DNA of 64,000 nucleotides from Streptosporangium canum (GCF_900113865.1 NZ_FOQY01000015.1:124001-188000); one strand, 5' to 3'; positions 1-8,112 are shown, numbered from the stretch's first letter. Translations and numbers: made by a program. The notes: a model not told the origin generated them from the letters alone.

Positions 1-777
1 AGCCCGATCCGGCATCTCGACGACAGCCAGTTCCTGCTGCTGGGCGGCTGGGTGTTCGCGACCCTGGCGATGGGCGGGATGTCGCGCAACCGGCGCGCCT
101 ATCTGGCGGAGGCCGGGCGGCGGCTGGCGGAGGCCGAGCGCACCCGCGAGGAGGAGGCACGGCGCAGGGCCGCCGAGGAACGGCTCCGGATCGCACGGGA
201 GCTCCACGACACCCTCGGCCACAACATCTCGATGATCAATGTGCAGGCAGGGGCCGCGCTGCACCGGATCAAGGACCGGCCCGGACAGGCCGAGACGGCG
301 CTGGCGACCATCAAGGAGGCCAGCAAGGAGGCGCTGCGGGAGCTGCGGGCCACGCTGGGCATGCTGCGGCAGGTGGACGAGGACTCCCCCACCGGCCCGG
401 CGCCGAGCCTGGCCCGGATCCGGGAGCTGGCCGACCGGTCCGGGCTCGCCGTGCGGATCGAGATCCTCGGCGAGCCCCGGGCCCTGCCCGCCGAGGTGGA
501 CCACGCGGCCGTGCGCATCGTCCAGGAGGCCCTGACCAACGTCACCCGCCACTCGGGCGCCGGCGCCGCCGAGGTCGTCATCCAGTACGGCGACGCCGAC
601 CTGAGCCTCCGGATCGACGACCACGGCCCCGGGGCCTGGCCCCGCTCGGAGACCGGGTTCGGGATCATCGGTATGCGGGAGCGGGCCACCGCCCTGGGCG
701 GGTCCCTGGAGGCCGGCGACCGCCGGACCGGCGGTTTCCGGGTCTCCGCACGGCTCCCCCTGAGAGGAATTTCATGA
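1..777 (+). CDS. Sensor histidine kinase, NarL-partner type (5' truncated by window)
   Basis: The frame is open from base 1, so the start and the sensor/membrane part lie outside the window. A charged coiled coil (EEEARRRAAEERL) leads into a HisKA_3 dimerisation motif, RELHDTLGHNISM, whose His is the expected phosphorylation site. A HATPase follows, with N-box VQEALTNVTRHS and G-box GFGIIGMRERA. The protein ends with the usual RVSARLPL strand. It should autophosphorylate and pass phosphate to the response regulator encoded next, whose ATG overlaps this stop (ATGA). The signal is unknown. Confidence 0.93.
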   Translation, partial: SPIRHLDDSQFLLLGGWVFATLAMGGMSRNRRAYLAEAGRRLAEAERTREEEARRRAAEERLRIARELHDTLGHNISMINVQAGAALHRIKDRPGQAETALATIKEASKEALRELRATLGMLRQVDEDSPTGPAPSLARIRELADRSGLAVRIEILGEPRALPAEVDHAAVRIVQEALTNVTRHSGAGAAEVVIQYGDADLSLRIDDHGPGAWPRSETGFGIIGMRERATALGGSLEAGDRRTGGFRVSARLPLRGIS

Positions 778-1439
778 TTCGCGTACTGCTCGCCGACGAC
801 CAGACCCTGGTCCGCGCCGGTTTCCGGTCGATCCTGGAGGGCGAGGACGACATCGAGGTGGTCGGGGAGGCGGCCGACGGGATGCGGGCCGTACGGCTCG
901 CCAGGGAGCTCAGCCCCGACGTGGTGCTGATGGACATCCGGATGCCCGAGCTGAACGGGCTGGAGGCCGCACGGCGGATCATCGCCGACGACGGGCCGGC
1001 CGTCACCAAGGTGATCATCCTGACCACCTTCGACCTCGACGACTACGTGTACGGCGCGCTGCGCGCCGGGGCCAGCGGTTTCCTGGTCAAGGACACCGAG
1101 CCGGCCGAGCTCATCCACGGCATCAAGGTGGTGGCCAGGGGCGACGCGCTGATCGCGCCCTCGATCACCCGGCGGCTGATCGCGGAGTTCGCCGGGCGGG
1201 TGAAGCGGCCCGAGCCGGGGCCGGAGTTCAACGGGCTGACCGAGCGCGAGCGGGAGGTGCTGACGCTGGTCGCCGGCGGGCTGTCCAACGACGAGATCGC
1301 CGCCAGGCTGGTGCTGAGCCCGGCCACCGCCAAGACCCACGTGAGCCGGATCATGACCAAGCTGCACGCGCGGGACCGGACGCAGCTCGTGGTCCTCGCC
1401 TACGAGGCGGGCGTGGTCACCCCGGGGTGGATGGGTTAG
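774..1439 (+). CDS. NarL/FixJ-family response regulator
   Basis: 221 residues. The receiver domain has the acidic pair (ADDQ), the phospho-acceptor Asp in VVLMDIRMPELNG and the conserved Lys in FLVKD. A C-terminal LuxR-type HTH (LTEREREVL through TAKTHVSRIMTKL) binds DNA. Start and stop overlap with the kinase gene by 4 bp, so the two are translationally coupled and form a cognate pair. The downstream cydAB genes are on the same strand 273 bp away. Control of cydAB by this pair is possible but not shown by the sequence. Confidence 0.95.
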   Translation: MIRVLLADDQTLVRAGFRSILEGEDDIEVVGEAADGMRAVRLARELSPDVVLMDIRMPELNGLEAARRIIADDGPAVTKVIILTTFDLDDYVYGALRAGASGFLVKDTEPAELIHGIKVVARGDALIAPSITRRLIAEFAGRVKRPEPGPEFNGLTEREREVLTLVAGGLSNDEIAARLVLSPATAKTHVSRIMTKLHARDRTQLVVLAYEAGVVTPGWMG

Positions 1440-1455
1440 CCACCGGGCAGGCGGG

Positions 1456-1605
1456 GCAGCCGCGTAGATGAAGGCGAGCCCGTAGGCCGAGCGACCGGGA
1501 AGGCGAAGCAGCCGCCCTGTAGGCGAGGCGGCCGTGTAGGCGAGGCGGACCCGTAGGCGACACGAGCGCGCAGGCGAAGGCGGACCCGTAGGCGTAGGCG
1601 GGGCG
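1456..1605. repeat. Degenerate tandem repeats around a GTAGGCGAGGCGG core
   Basis: The 272 bp gap between the response regulator and cydA has at least six loosely repeated 15-18 bp units, such as GTAGGCGAGGCGG, GTAGGCGACACG, GCAGGCGAAGGCGG and GTAGGCGTAGGCGG. No gene is convincing here. No Rex-type operator (TTGTG-N8-CACAA) was seen before cydA. Confidence 0.6.
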
Positions 1606-1711
1606 GCCGGGGCGCGGGGCGTCGCACGGCTCGGGTCCGGGGACGCAACTTCTGGAGTACGGCGTATGCGCTCCGGGAGGGACGCGCGGGCGGTGGCCGT
1701 ACCGGGAATCT

Positions 1712-2965
1712 GTGGACATGGAGACGCTCGACCTCGCCCGACTGCAGTTCGCCCTCACCGCGGGGGCGCACTTCCTGTTCGTCGCCCTGACCCTCGGCCT
1801 GGCCACCCTGGTGGCGATCATGCAGACCCGGGCCACGCTGACCGGCTCGGCCGTGCACATGCGGATGACACGGTTCTGGGGGCGGCTCTACGTGATCAAC
1901 TACGCGATGGGGATCGTCACCGGGCTGGTGATGGAGTTCCAGTTCGGCCTGGCCTGGAACGGGCTGACGCACTTCGCGGGCAACGTGTTCGGCGCCTCGC
2001 TGGCGATGGAGACGCTCGTCGCCTTCTTCGTCGAGTCGACGTTCCTGGGGCTGTGGATCTTCGGCTGGGACCGGCTGAACCGGTGGGCGCACCTGGGGGT
2101 GCTCTGGGTGGTCACGCTCACCGCCTACGCCTCCGCCTACTGGATCATGGTCTCCAACGGCTTCCTGCAGAACCCGGTCGGCGCCGAGGTGGCCGGCGGC
2201 GTGCTGCGGCTCACCGACGCGGCGGCGGTGCTCGCCAACCCGGCGGCGCTCACCGCGTTCGGCCACATCCTCTGCGGCGCGCTCCTGGTCGCCGGATTCT
2301 TCGTGGCCGGGGTGAGCGCCCACCACCTGCGCAGGGGGACCGGGGAGCAGGAGTTCTTCCGCCGTTCGCTGCGGATCGGCGTGTTCACCGCCCTGCCCGC
2401 GGTGATGGCCACCGCGGCGCTCGGCGGCGCCCAGTTCGACACGGCGCAGCCGATGAAGATCGCCGTCTACGCCGGCCGGACGGAGGAGGTCGCGCGGCTC
2501 CAGGCCGAGATGGTCGCCGCGCACGGACCGGGTGACTACGTCCCGCCCGCCGGGCTGGTGCAGGGCAGCGGCACCGCCATGATGATCCTCTTCGCGCTGA
2601 TGATGGGGGTCGCATGGCTGAGCGCCCTGCTGGCGCTGTTCCCCTGGGCCGTCCGCCGGCTGCGGATCTGGCACGTGGTGCTCACCGCGATGATCCCGCT
2701 GCCGTTCGCCGCCATGCTCGCCGGCTGGGTGTTCCGGGAGGTGGGCCGCCAGCCGTGGGCGGTGTACGGCCTGCTGACCACCGAGGACGCGCTGAGCGAC
2801 CTGTCGCCCGGCGCGATCCGGTTCTCGCTGGCCGCCTTCACCCTGCTGTTCGGCCTGCTGGTCGCGGTCAACACCTGGCTGCTCGCCCGCAACGCCCGTC
2901 AAGGCCCGGCGGACACCGCCGCCGCCCCCGTCTCCGCCGAGCCGCTGCCGGCCCCGGTCTTCTGA
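1712..2965 (+). CDS. cydA: Cytochrome bd ubiquinol oxidase subunit I
   Basis: 417 residues, at the short end for CydA, implying a short Q-loop. It carries haem b and d and, with CydB, oxidises quinol and reduces oxygen to water in the membrane. Visible family features are the N-terminal LARLQF with the TAGAHF haem ligand His, the GHILCGALL helix with the second His, and GWVFREVGRQPW near the C-terminus. About nine membrane segments are apparent. Start GTG 1712 or ATG 1718; both fit and only two residues differ. cydB starts 10 bp downstream. No cydDC assembly genes are in the window. Confidence 0.95.
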   Translation: MDMETLDLARLQFALTAGAHFLFVALTLGLATLVAIMQTRATLTGSAVHMRMTRFWGRLYVINYAMGIVTGLVMEFQFGLAWNGLTHFAGNVFGASLAMETLVAFFVESTFLGLWIFGWDRLNRWAHLGVLWVVTLTAYASAYWIMVSNGFLQNPVGAEVAGGVLRLTDAAAVLANPAALTAFGHILCGALLVAGFFVAGVSAHHLRRGTGEQEFFRRSLRIGVFTALPAVMATAALGGAQFDTAQPMKIAVYAGRTEEVARLQAEMVAAHGPGDYVPPAGLVQGSGTAMMILFALMMGVAWLSALLALFPWAVRRLRIWHVVLTAMIPLPFAAMLAGWVFREVGRQPWAVYGLLTTEDALSDLSPGAIRFSLAAFTLLFGLLVAVNTWLLARNARQGPADTAAAPVSAEPLPAPVF

Positions 2966-2975
2966 AGGGACCTCC

Positions 2976-3725
2976 ATGGAGATCACGCTTCTGGCGTTCT
3001 TCGCCGTCGGCTACTTCGTCCTCGCGGGCGCGGATCTGGGGGTGGGCGCGCTGCTGCCCTACCTCGGCCGCTCCGACGACGAGCGCGGCCGGGTGCTCGC
3101 CTCGATCACGCCGTTCTTCCTGGGCAACGAGGTCTGGCTGATCGCCTCGGCCGGGATCCTCGTCGGCGCCTTCCCCGTGCTGGAGGGAGAGCTGCTCAGC
3201 GGGATGTACGTGCCGTTCGTGATGCTGCTGCTCGGCTGGGTGGTCCGGGACGCGGGGATCTGGCTGCGCGGCCGGGTCGACCGGGCCGGGTGGCGGGGCG
3301 GGTGTGACGGCGCCGTGGCCACGGGGAGCTGGGTGGTGGTGCTGAGCTGGGGGTTCATCCTCCCCGGGATGGGCCAGGAGTCCGTCACCGGCCTGGCCGC
3401 GGCGATCGTCGTGCCCGCCGTGGTCGCGCTGTTCTGCGCGCATGGGCTGGCCTTCGCCGGCCTGCGGCTGGACGGCGGCCCGAGGGAGCGGGCCCGGCGG
3501 TTCTACGGAGCGTCGAGCGAGCGCACGATCTACGCCCTGACCTCGGGCGGGATGGCACTGGTCTGCCTGCTGGCCGGATCCCGCCTGCCACTGGCGGAGA
3601 ATCTGGCCGACCCGGCGACCCTCGCCCTGCTCACTCCCTCACTGCTGGTGATCACTCCTGTGCTGGTGGCGTCACAGGTGTGGCTCTGGCGGGTGTTCGG
3701 CCGCGCTCCGGTCAGGTCGCAGTGA
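2976..3725 (+). CDS. cydB: Cytochrome bd oxidase subunit II, short form
   Basis: 249 residues, clearly shorter than the usual 330-380 of CydB. The N-terminus has the family pattern FFAVGYFVLAGADLGVGALL, followed by FLGNEVWLI, with six to seven hydrophobic helices in total. The start ATG follows AAGGGA at 6 bp. It should pair with CydA in a terminal oxidase. The short length looks like a compact variant because the frame is intact and ends normally. A 29-codon ORF on the other strand overlaps its last 14 bp. Confidence 0.9.
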   Translation: MEITLLAFFAVGYFVLAGADLGVGALLPYLGRSDDERGRVLASITPFFLGNEVWLIASAGILVGAFPVLEGELLSGMYVPFVMLLLGWVVRDAGIWLRGRVDRAGWRGGCDGAVATGSWVVVLSWGFILPGMGQESVTGLAAAIVVPAVVALFCAHGLAFAGLRLDGGPRERARRFYGASSERTIYALTSGGMALVCLLAGSRLPLAENLADPATLALLTPSLLVITPVLVASQVWLWRVFGRAPVRSQ

Positions 3726-3801
3726 TCATGAAGGCCAGGCCGAGCAGCACGACGACGGGGATCAGCCATACCACGGCCTCGACTGCGAACTCCTTGTACA
3801 C
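3712..3801 (-). CDS. Putative 29-residue single-helix membrane peptide convergent with cydB
   Basis: GTG start at 3801 reading MYKEFAVEAVVWLIP then VVVLLGLAFMITAT, stop at 3712. It has a clear Shine-Dalgarno AGGGAGAAG 6 bp before the start and a single hydrophobic helix of about 18 residues. Small one-helix subunits such as CydX or CydS stabilise bd oxidases, and this ORF abuts cydB, but on the opposite strand. Function as an oxidase subunit is inference. It is too short for statistical coding evidence, so the RBS and hydrophobicity are the main support. Confidence 0.5.
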   Translation of the reverse strand: MYKEFAVEAVVWLIPVVVLLGLAFMITAT

Positions 3802-3958
3802 GGTCAACTTCTCCCTTTAGGTCGCACCAAATACATAGAACTGGCAATGCGAAGCATATGTGCACCCACAGGCAGCCCCGTACGCGGGCCCGGGGCGTAC
3901 GCCCGCCATCGACCGGGGCGGATGCGGATCCGTGTCGCCGGCGAGACGGAACGGCCTT

Positions 3959-4002
3959 CTCCGGGTGCGGCTCCTACGGGCTCCGGGTGCGACGCCTACG
4001 GG
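3959..4002. repeat. Two tandem 22 bp repeats
   Basis: CTCCGGGTGCGGCTCCTACGGG at 3959-3980 is followed directly by a copy with two mismatches at 3981-4002. It lies in the spacer downstream of the small membrane gene at 4015-4245. Role unknown. Confidence 0.65.
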
Positions 4003-4014
4003 CGGCTCCGGATG

Positions 4015-4245
4015 TCATGACGGCTGGAGCCGTTCCGCGGCGACGGCCAGGACGGCCCCCAGCGCCGCCAGGGTCAGGTTCGCGAAAATCTCGTAGCCGG
4101 TCAGGAAGTCCAGGCGGGGAAGGATGACACGGTTGAAGAAGTTGAGGAATATGCCGAAGAGGGGCTGGACGGCCACCTGGTCGATGGCCCCGCTGACGCC
4201 TTGGAAGACCATGACGATCCCCAGAAGCTGGATGATTTTGCGCAT
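4015..4245 (-). CDS. Small hypothetical membrane protein
   Basis: 76 residues from ATG 4245 (MRKIIQLLGIVMVFQGVSG...). Two or three hydrophobic helices are separated by short polar turns. The longer open frame upstream is Arg/Pro-rich and has no membrane character, so the internal ATG is preferred. No family recognised. It is transcribed divergently from the histidine kinase at 4472. Confidence 0.6.
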   Translation of the reverse strand: MRKIIQLLGIVMVFQGVSGAIDQVAVQPLFGIFLNFFNRVILPRLDFLTGYEIFANLTLAALGAVLAVAAERLQPS

Positions 4246-4423
4246 GATCGAACGGTAGGGACCGTCGCCGTGGCGGCGGATCGGGCATCGGGATCCTCCG
4301 CCTCGACCGATGTCTCCGCTTCCGGGCGTCGCGGCCGACGAAAGTATCGCGCGCCGCGACTTCGGTATCGCCCGCCGCCCGCGACGGGTACGGCCCACCT
4401 GGAACGGCATAGGCTCCGGGAGG

Positions 4424-4465
4424 TGACATCCTCCCCAGGGCCGAAGCCCGGGGTCTCCTGGGGAG
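4424..4465 (+). repeat. REP/IS200-IS605-like palindromic relic carrying an SD sequence (copy 1)
   Basis: TGACATCCTCCC, seven bases, then GAAGCCCGGGGTCTC. The same two blocks with the same 7-base spacing recur at 44948-44981. Here CTCCCCAGG (4431-4439) pairs perfectly with CCTGGGGAG (4457-4465), and the latter contains the GGGGAG Shine-Dalgarno of the downstream kinase. Sequences of this look commonly lie at the ends of IS200/IS605-type elements. No transposase is present. Confidence 0.6.
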
Positions 4466-4471
4466 TTCCTG

Positions 4472-5692
4472 ATGAACGGATCCGCGACCGCGCCCCGGTC
4501 CGGCCTCCGCGACTGGGCGGTGGACATCGGCCTGTTCCTGCTCGCGGCGGCCTACGGCGTCTTGATGGCCTCCATGCGCCTGGAGGCTCCTTCCCCGCCA
4601 CCGCGGTGGCTGTTCAACCTCGACCAGCTCACCGGCGCGCTGGGCTGCGCCGCGCTGTGGCTGCGCCGCCGCCGGCCCGTCGAGCTCGCCCTGGTGCTGG
4701 TCGCCCTGTCGGCGTTCTCCGAGCTGGTGGCCGGCGCGATGCTGGTGGCGCTGTTCACGGTCGCGGTGCACCGGCCTCCGCGGACCACGACGGCCGTCTT
4801 CGCGCTGAGCCTGCTCGCCGTGCTCGGCTACGTCGTGCTCCGTCCCGAGCCCGGCACGCCCGGCCACCTGCTGTTGCTGCTGGGCGTCGTGATCCAGGGG
4901 GCGGCGGTCGGCTGGGGGCTGTTCATCCATCACCGGCGCCGGCTCGTGCTGTCGCTGCGTGACCGCGCGGCCCGTGCCGAGGTCGAGGCCCACCTCCGCG
5001 CCGAGCAGGCTCAGCTCCACGCCCGCGAGCGGATCGCCCGGGAGATCCACGACGTGCTCGGCCACCGGCTGTCGTTGCTGAGCGTGCACGCCGGCGCGCT
5101 GGAGTACCACCCGGACGCCCCCGCCGAGGACGTCGCCCGCGCGGCCAAGGTGATCCGGGAGAGCGCCCACCAGGCGTTGCAGGACCTGCGCGAGGTCATC
5201 GGCGTCCTCCGCGCCCCGGTCGGCGAGCTGCCCCAGCCCACCATCGCCGACGTCCGGCAGCTCGTCGCCGAGTCGGGCCGGGCCGGGATGCGGGTGGATC
5301 TGAGCGAGGAGCTCACCGGGGCCGTCCCCGACCGGGTCGGCCGCACCGCCTACCGGATCGTGCAGGAAGCCCTGACCAACGCCCGCAAACACGCTCCGGG
5401 GGCCGAGGTGCGCGTGCGCGTGGCGGGGGCGCCGGGCCGGGGAGTGACCGTCGAGGTGTGCAACGACGCGCCCGCGCCCGCCGCATCCGCGCCCGGTGCC
5501 ACCTCCACGTCCCCACCCGCCCCGCCCGCGCCGGCCCCCGTTCCCGGTGCCGTGTCCACGCCCGGCGCGCGGCCCGGTCAGGGCCTGGTCGGCCTGGCCG
5601 AACGCGTCGCCCTGGCCGACGGGCGCCTGGAGCACGGGCCCGCCGCCGCGGGTGGCTGGCGGCTGTCGGCCTGGCTACCCTGGCCGCCATGA
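4472..5692 (+). CDS. Sensor histidine kinase with four to five N-terminal membrane helices
   Basis: 406 residues. The N-terminal 140 residues hold the membrane helices. Then come a coiled coil, HisKA_3 motif AREIHDVLGHRLSLLS and a HATPase (VQEALTNARKH, then QGLVGLAERVAL). Between the N- and G-boxes lies an unusual Pro/Ala/Ser-rich insertion of about 35 residues, probably a disordered ATP-lid loop. The ATG follows TGGGGAG at 6 bp, and that SD lies inside a perfect 9 bp hairpin. The stop overlaps the next ATG (ATGA), so it is coupled with its response regulator. Confidence 0.93.
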   Translation: MNGSATAPRSGLRDWAVDIGLFLLAAAYGVLMASMRLEAPSPPPRWLFNLDQLTGALGCAALWLRRRRPVELALVLVALSAFSELVAGAMLVALFTVAVHRPPRTTTAVFALSLLAVLGYVVLRPEPGTPGHLLLLLGVVIQGAAVGWGLFIHHRRRLVLSLRDRAARAEVEAHLRAEQAQLHARERIAREIHDVLGHRLSLLSVHAGALEYHPDAPAEDVARAAKVIRESAHQALQDLREVIGVLRAPVGELPQPTIADVRQLVAESGRAGMRVDLSEELTGAVPDRVGRTAYRIVQEALTNARKHAPGAEVRVRVAGAPGRGVTVEVCNDAPAPAASAPGATSTSPPAPPAPAPVPGAVSTPGARPGQGLVGLAERVALADGRLEHGPAAAGGWRLSAWLPWPP

Positions 5693-6372
5693 CCGCATCA
5701 GAGCCGTGGACGGTCGGCGTGCTCATCGTCGACGACGACCCGCTGGTCCGCGCCGGCCTGGTGATGATGCTGGGCGGCGCTCCCGACATCCGCGTGGTCG
5801 CCCAGGCCGGTGACGGCGCCCAGGCACTGCCCCTGGTCGACCGGCACGCCCCCGACGTGGTCCTGATGGACATCCGGATGCCCGTGATGGACGGGCTGAC
5901 CGCCACCGAGACCCTGCGTGCCCGGCCGGGCGCGCCGGAGGTCATCGTGCTGACCACCTTCGACGCCGACGACCACGTCCTGCGCGCCCTGCGCGCCGGA
6001 GCCGCCGGGTTCCTCCTCAAGGACACCCCGCCCGACGAGATCGTGACCGCCGTACGCCAGGTGGCCCGGGGCTACCCCGTGCTGTCCCCGGCGGTGACCC
6101 GGCGCCTCATCGCCCGGGTCGCCGACTCCGGCCACGACCTGCGGCGCACCCGGGCCGGGGACCGCCTGGCACTGCTGAACGGCCGCGAACGCGAGGTCGC
6201 CGTGGCCCTCGGCCAGGGCAGGTCCAACGCCGAGATCGGCGCCGTGCTCCACCTCAGCGTCCCCACGGTCAAGACCCACGTCTCCGGCATCCTCACCAAG
6301 CTGGACCTCAACAACCGCGTCCAGATCGCGCTGCTGGTCCACGACGCGGGGCTCCTCGACGACCAGGAGTGA
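5689..6372 (+). CDS. NarL/FixJ-family response regulator
   Basis: 227 residues from ATG 5689, chosen because it overlaps the kinase stop and the receiver begins directly afterwards (VGVLIVDDDPLVRAG). The phospho-acceptor Asp is in VVLMDIRMPVMDG and the Lys in FLLKD. The C-terminal LuxR HTH is intact (LNGREREVAVALGQGRSN, then TVKTHVSGILTKL). Its stop overlaps by 4 bp the GTG of a broken ABC-ATPase gene, so the ancestral operon was kinase, regulator, ABC transporter, a common arrangement for drug or lantibiotic exporters. Confidence 0.95.
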   Translation: MTASEPWTVGVLIVDDDPLVRAGLVMMLGGAPDIRVVAQAGDGAQALPLVDRHAPDVVLMDIRMPVMDGLTATETLRARPGAPEVIVLTTFDADDHVLRALRAGAAGFLLKDTPPDEIVTAVRQVARGYPVLSPAVTRRLIARVADSGHDLRRTRAGDRLALLNGREREVAVALGQGRSNAEIGAVLHLSVPTVKTHVSGILTKLDLNNRVQIALLVHDAGLLDDQE

Positions 6373-6665
6373 CGGTCCGCGGATCCCGCGCTCCGGACAG
6401 CCTGGACCTCACCGTCAGGACCGGCGAGGCGCACGGCTTCCCCGAATCCCATGGGGCCGGGAAAGCCACCACGGACGGCCGGTCTCCGCCGGCTCCCTCT
6501 CCCCGCTGTGCGACCTCCCTCCCGCGCGACCTCCCCGCCGTGCGACATGCCCCGGAAGGCAGCCGACGCTCCGGGACGGTGCCAGCCAGAGCCGCCTTAG
6601 TTGCCGAATGTAACCTTATGACTACATTTCATGGAAGGGGTGCGGGCGATGGCAGACACGGGTGA
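6369..6665 (+). pseudogene. Remnant of an ABC-transporter ATPase gene
   Basis: The frame starts at GTG 6369 (GTGA overlap with the regulator stop). Its first 35 residues read like the N-terminus of a DrrA/BcrA-type ATPase: SLDLTVRTGEAHGFPESHG, then AGKATT. The Walker A should read GPNGAGKST but reads ESHGAGKAT, losing the first Gly and the Ser/Thr. After about residue 36 all similarity stops and the frame runs into low-complexity sequence. No permease gene follows. Most likely a decayed and truncated third gene of the two-component operon. Confidence 0.6.
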
Positions 6666-7005
6666 CGAGCAGGCGGACGTCCTGGGCGAGCGGCTCACGC
6701 TCGGCACGGGCTTCGCCGAGGACGAACGCCCTGAGATCGTCGAACGGTTCACCGCCCTGGGAAAACGGCTGCGCTCCTATCCTCCCGACTCGGTGGACCT
6801 GCGGCTGAGCGTCAAGAACCGGGGCCGGGCCGAGCAGAAGGCGACCCTCGAATGCCGGCTCGCCGGCGTCGAGCCGCTGGTCGCCACCTCGACCGAGCCC
6901 GAGCTCTCCAGCGCGCTGACCGAGGTCCGCGAGGACCTGATCCAGCAGCTCGACAAGCTCAAGACCCGGAGGGACCCACGCCACGACCGGCCCCACCGGC
7001 CGTGA
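6649..7005 (+). CDS. HPF/RaiA-like ribosome-associated protein (sigma-54 modulation/S30EA fold)
   Basis: 118 residues from ATG 6649, preferred over ATG 6631 because GGAAGGGG lies 8 bp upstream. The pattern VDLRLSVKNRGRAEQKATLE, then GVEPLVATSTEPEL and LTEVREDLIQQLDKLKTR, matches the single-domain S30EA fold of hibernation-promoting factors, which bind the small ribosomal subunit under stress. The C-terminal dimerisation domain of long HPF is absent. The basic C-terminal tail (RRDPRHDRPHRP) is typical. The assignment is from the pattern alone. Confidence 0.6.
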   Translation: MADTGDEQADVLGERLTLGTGFAEDERPEIVERFTALGKRLRSYPPDSVDLRLSVKNRGRAEQKATLECRLAGVEPLVATSTEPELSSALTEVREDLIQQLDKLKTRRDPRHDRPHRP

Positions 7006-7144
7006 CCCCGCCGCCATGGCCGCGCCGCACAACCGGGATCTGAGAACCGTTCCCCGCATGGACGTTCGCCTTCTCGGGCGGGCGGGCGACGATCAGGGAT
7101 CACCCGACGGGGCGCCGCCCCTCCTTGCAAGTCGGACGGCGCGG

Positions 7145-8053
7145 TCAGGTCGTCGCCGGTCTTCTGAGGATTTCGAACACGGCCAGATAATTGTTGCCGC
7201 CGTAGCCCTCGGCGATCGCCTGTCCAGCGATCTCCTGCATCAGCCGTGGCTGGTCGGAGTGGACTCCCTGCTCCACGCTGGTGCGGGTGATGTGCTCCAG
7301 CGCGTTCAGGTTCATCTCCATCGTGCCCACGTCGCCGGGGTAGTCGCCCTTGTCCAGGTCGGACGCCTGCTCGACGAGGCTCGCGTCCATCACCACCGTG
7401 GGCATGAACCAGTTGACGGCGAGGTCGGCGAACTCGGTCGCGGGCACGCCCGCCGAGGTGACCAGCGCGGTGGCGTGCAGGAATCCGTTCATGGTCGCGT
7501 ACATCAGGTCCAGCAACGCCGCGTTGTACAGCACCGCCAAGCCGGGGTCCGCGCCGAGCCAGCGGGGGTCGCCGAGGCAGGCCAGCGTCGGCTGGAGCCG
7601 TTCGAAGACGGCCTGGTGACCGCTGTAGAGCAGGACGGAGCCGGGCTGCCCGACGAGCGGCGGCGGCACCATGATCGCGCCGTCGAGGTAGGCGATCCCA
7701 TGCGCGGCCGCCCACTCGGCCGCCGCGCGTGCCTGCGCGGGCGTACCCGAGTTGAGGTTCACCAGCACCCGGCCCCGCAGAGCCTCAGCGGCCGGGACCA
7801 GGAGTTCGTGTGTGGTTTCGTAGTCCTTGAGGCACATGATCGTGACTGGGCTTGCGGACACCGCCTCGGCGACGGTCGCCGCGCGGCGCGCGCCTTCGGC
7901 GACGAGGGCGTCGCCCTTTTCGGCGGTGCGGTTCCAGATCGTCAAGGGGTGTCCGTGGGTCAGGAGTGCCCTGGCCAGTGCCAGGCCCATCGGGCCCAGC
8001 CCGATGACGGTGACCGGTGTGCGGCCCTGGCCGGAGGAAAGCGGATTCGTCAT
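7145..8053 (-). CDS. NAD(P)-dependent oxidoreductase, imine-reductase/beta-hydroxyacid dehydrogenase family
   Basis: 302 residues. The N-terminal Rossmann fold has VTVIGLGPMGLALARALL and NADP-type NRTAEK after the second strand. The central helix GDPRWLGADPGLAVLYNAAL, and the C-terminal all-helical domain are typical of imine reductases, which reduce cyclic imines with NADPH. The canonical beta-hydroxyacid-dehydrogenase catalytic Lys in the GxxGxGxxxKxxxN motif is replaced by a non-Lys sequence, as in imine reductases. Divergent from a MerR regulator with a 59 bp shared spacer containing a dyad, so it is probably that regulator's target. Substrate unknown. Confidence 0.8.
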   Translation of the reverse strand: MTNPLSSGQGRTPVTVIGLGPMGLALARALLTHGHPLTIWNRTAEKGDALVAEGARRAATVAEAVSASPVTIMCLKDYETTHELLVPAAEALRGRVLVNLNSGTPAQARAAAEWAAAHGIAYLDGAIMVPPPLVGQPGSVLLYSGHQAVFERLQPTLACLGDPRWLGADPGLAVLYNAALLDLMYATMNGFLHATALVTSAGVPATEFADLAVNWFMPTVVMDASLVEQASDLDKGDYPGDVGTMEMNLNALEHITRTSVEQGVHSDQPRLMQEIAGQAIAEGYGGNNYLAVFEILRRPATT

Positions 8054-8063
8054 GACGGATAGG

Positions 8064-8092
8064 TTGGACCCTCACATTGACGTGAGAGTCAA
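8064..8092. promoter_or_regulatory. MerR-type operator/promoter dyad
   Basis: GACCCTCAC (8067-8075), six bases, then GTGAGAGTC (8082-8090) form a near-perfect inverted repeat (8 of 9). It sits in the 59 bp spacer between the imine-reductase-like gene and the merR gene. TTGGAC at 8064-8069 could serve as the -35 of a MerR promoter. MerR proteins usually bind such dyads between -35 and -10 elements. Confidence 0.65.
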
Positions 8093-8112
8093 GCCGATGA
8101 GGCGGTGATTTC

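Noticed and set aside
1440..1711. Rex or other redox operator before cydA
   Set aside because: No TTGTG-N8-CACAA or similar dyad; only GC-rich tandem repeats.
3974..5635. 553-residue minus-strand frame opposite the histidine kinase
   Set aside because: His/Gln/Arg-rich low complexity without domains; the kinase on the + strand explains the frame.
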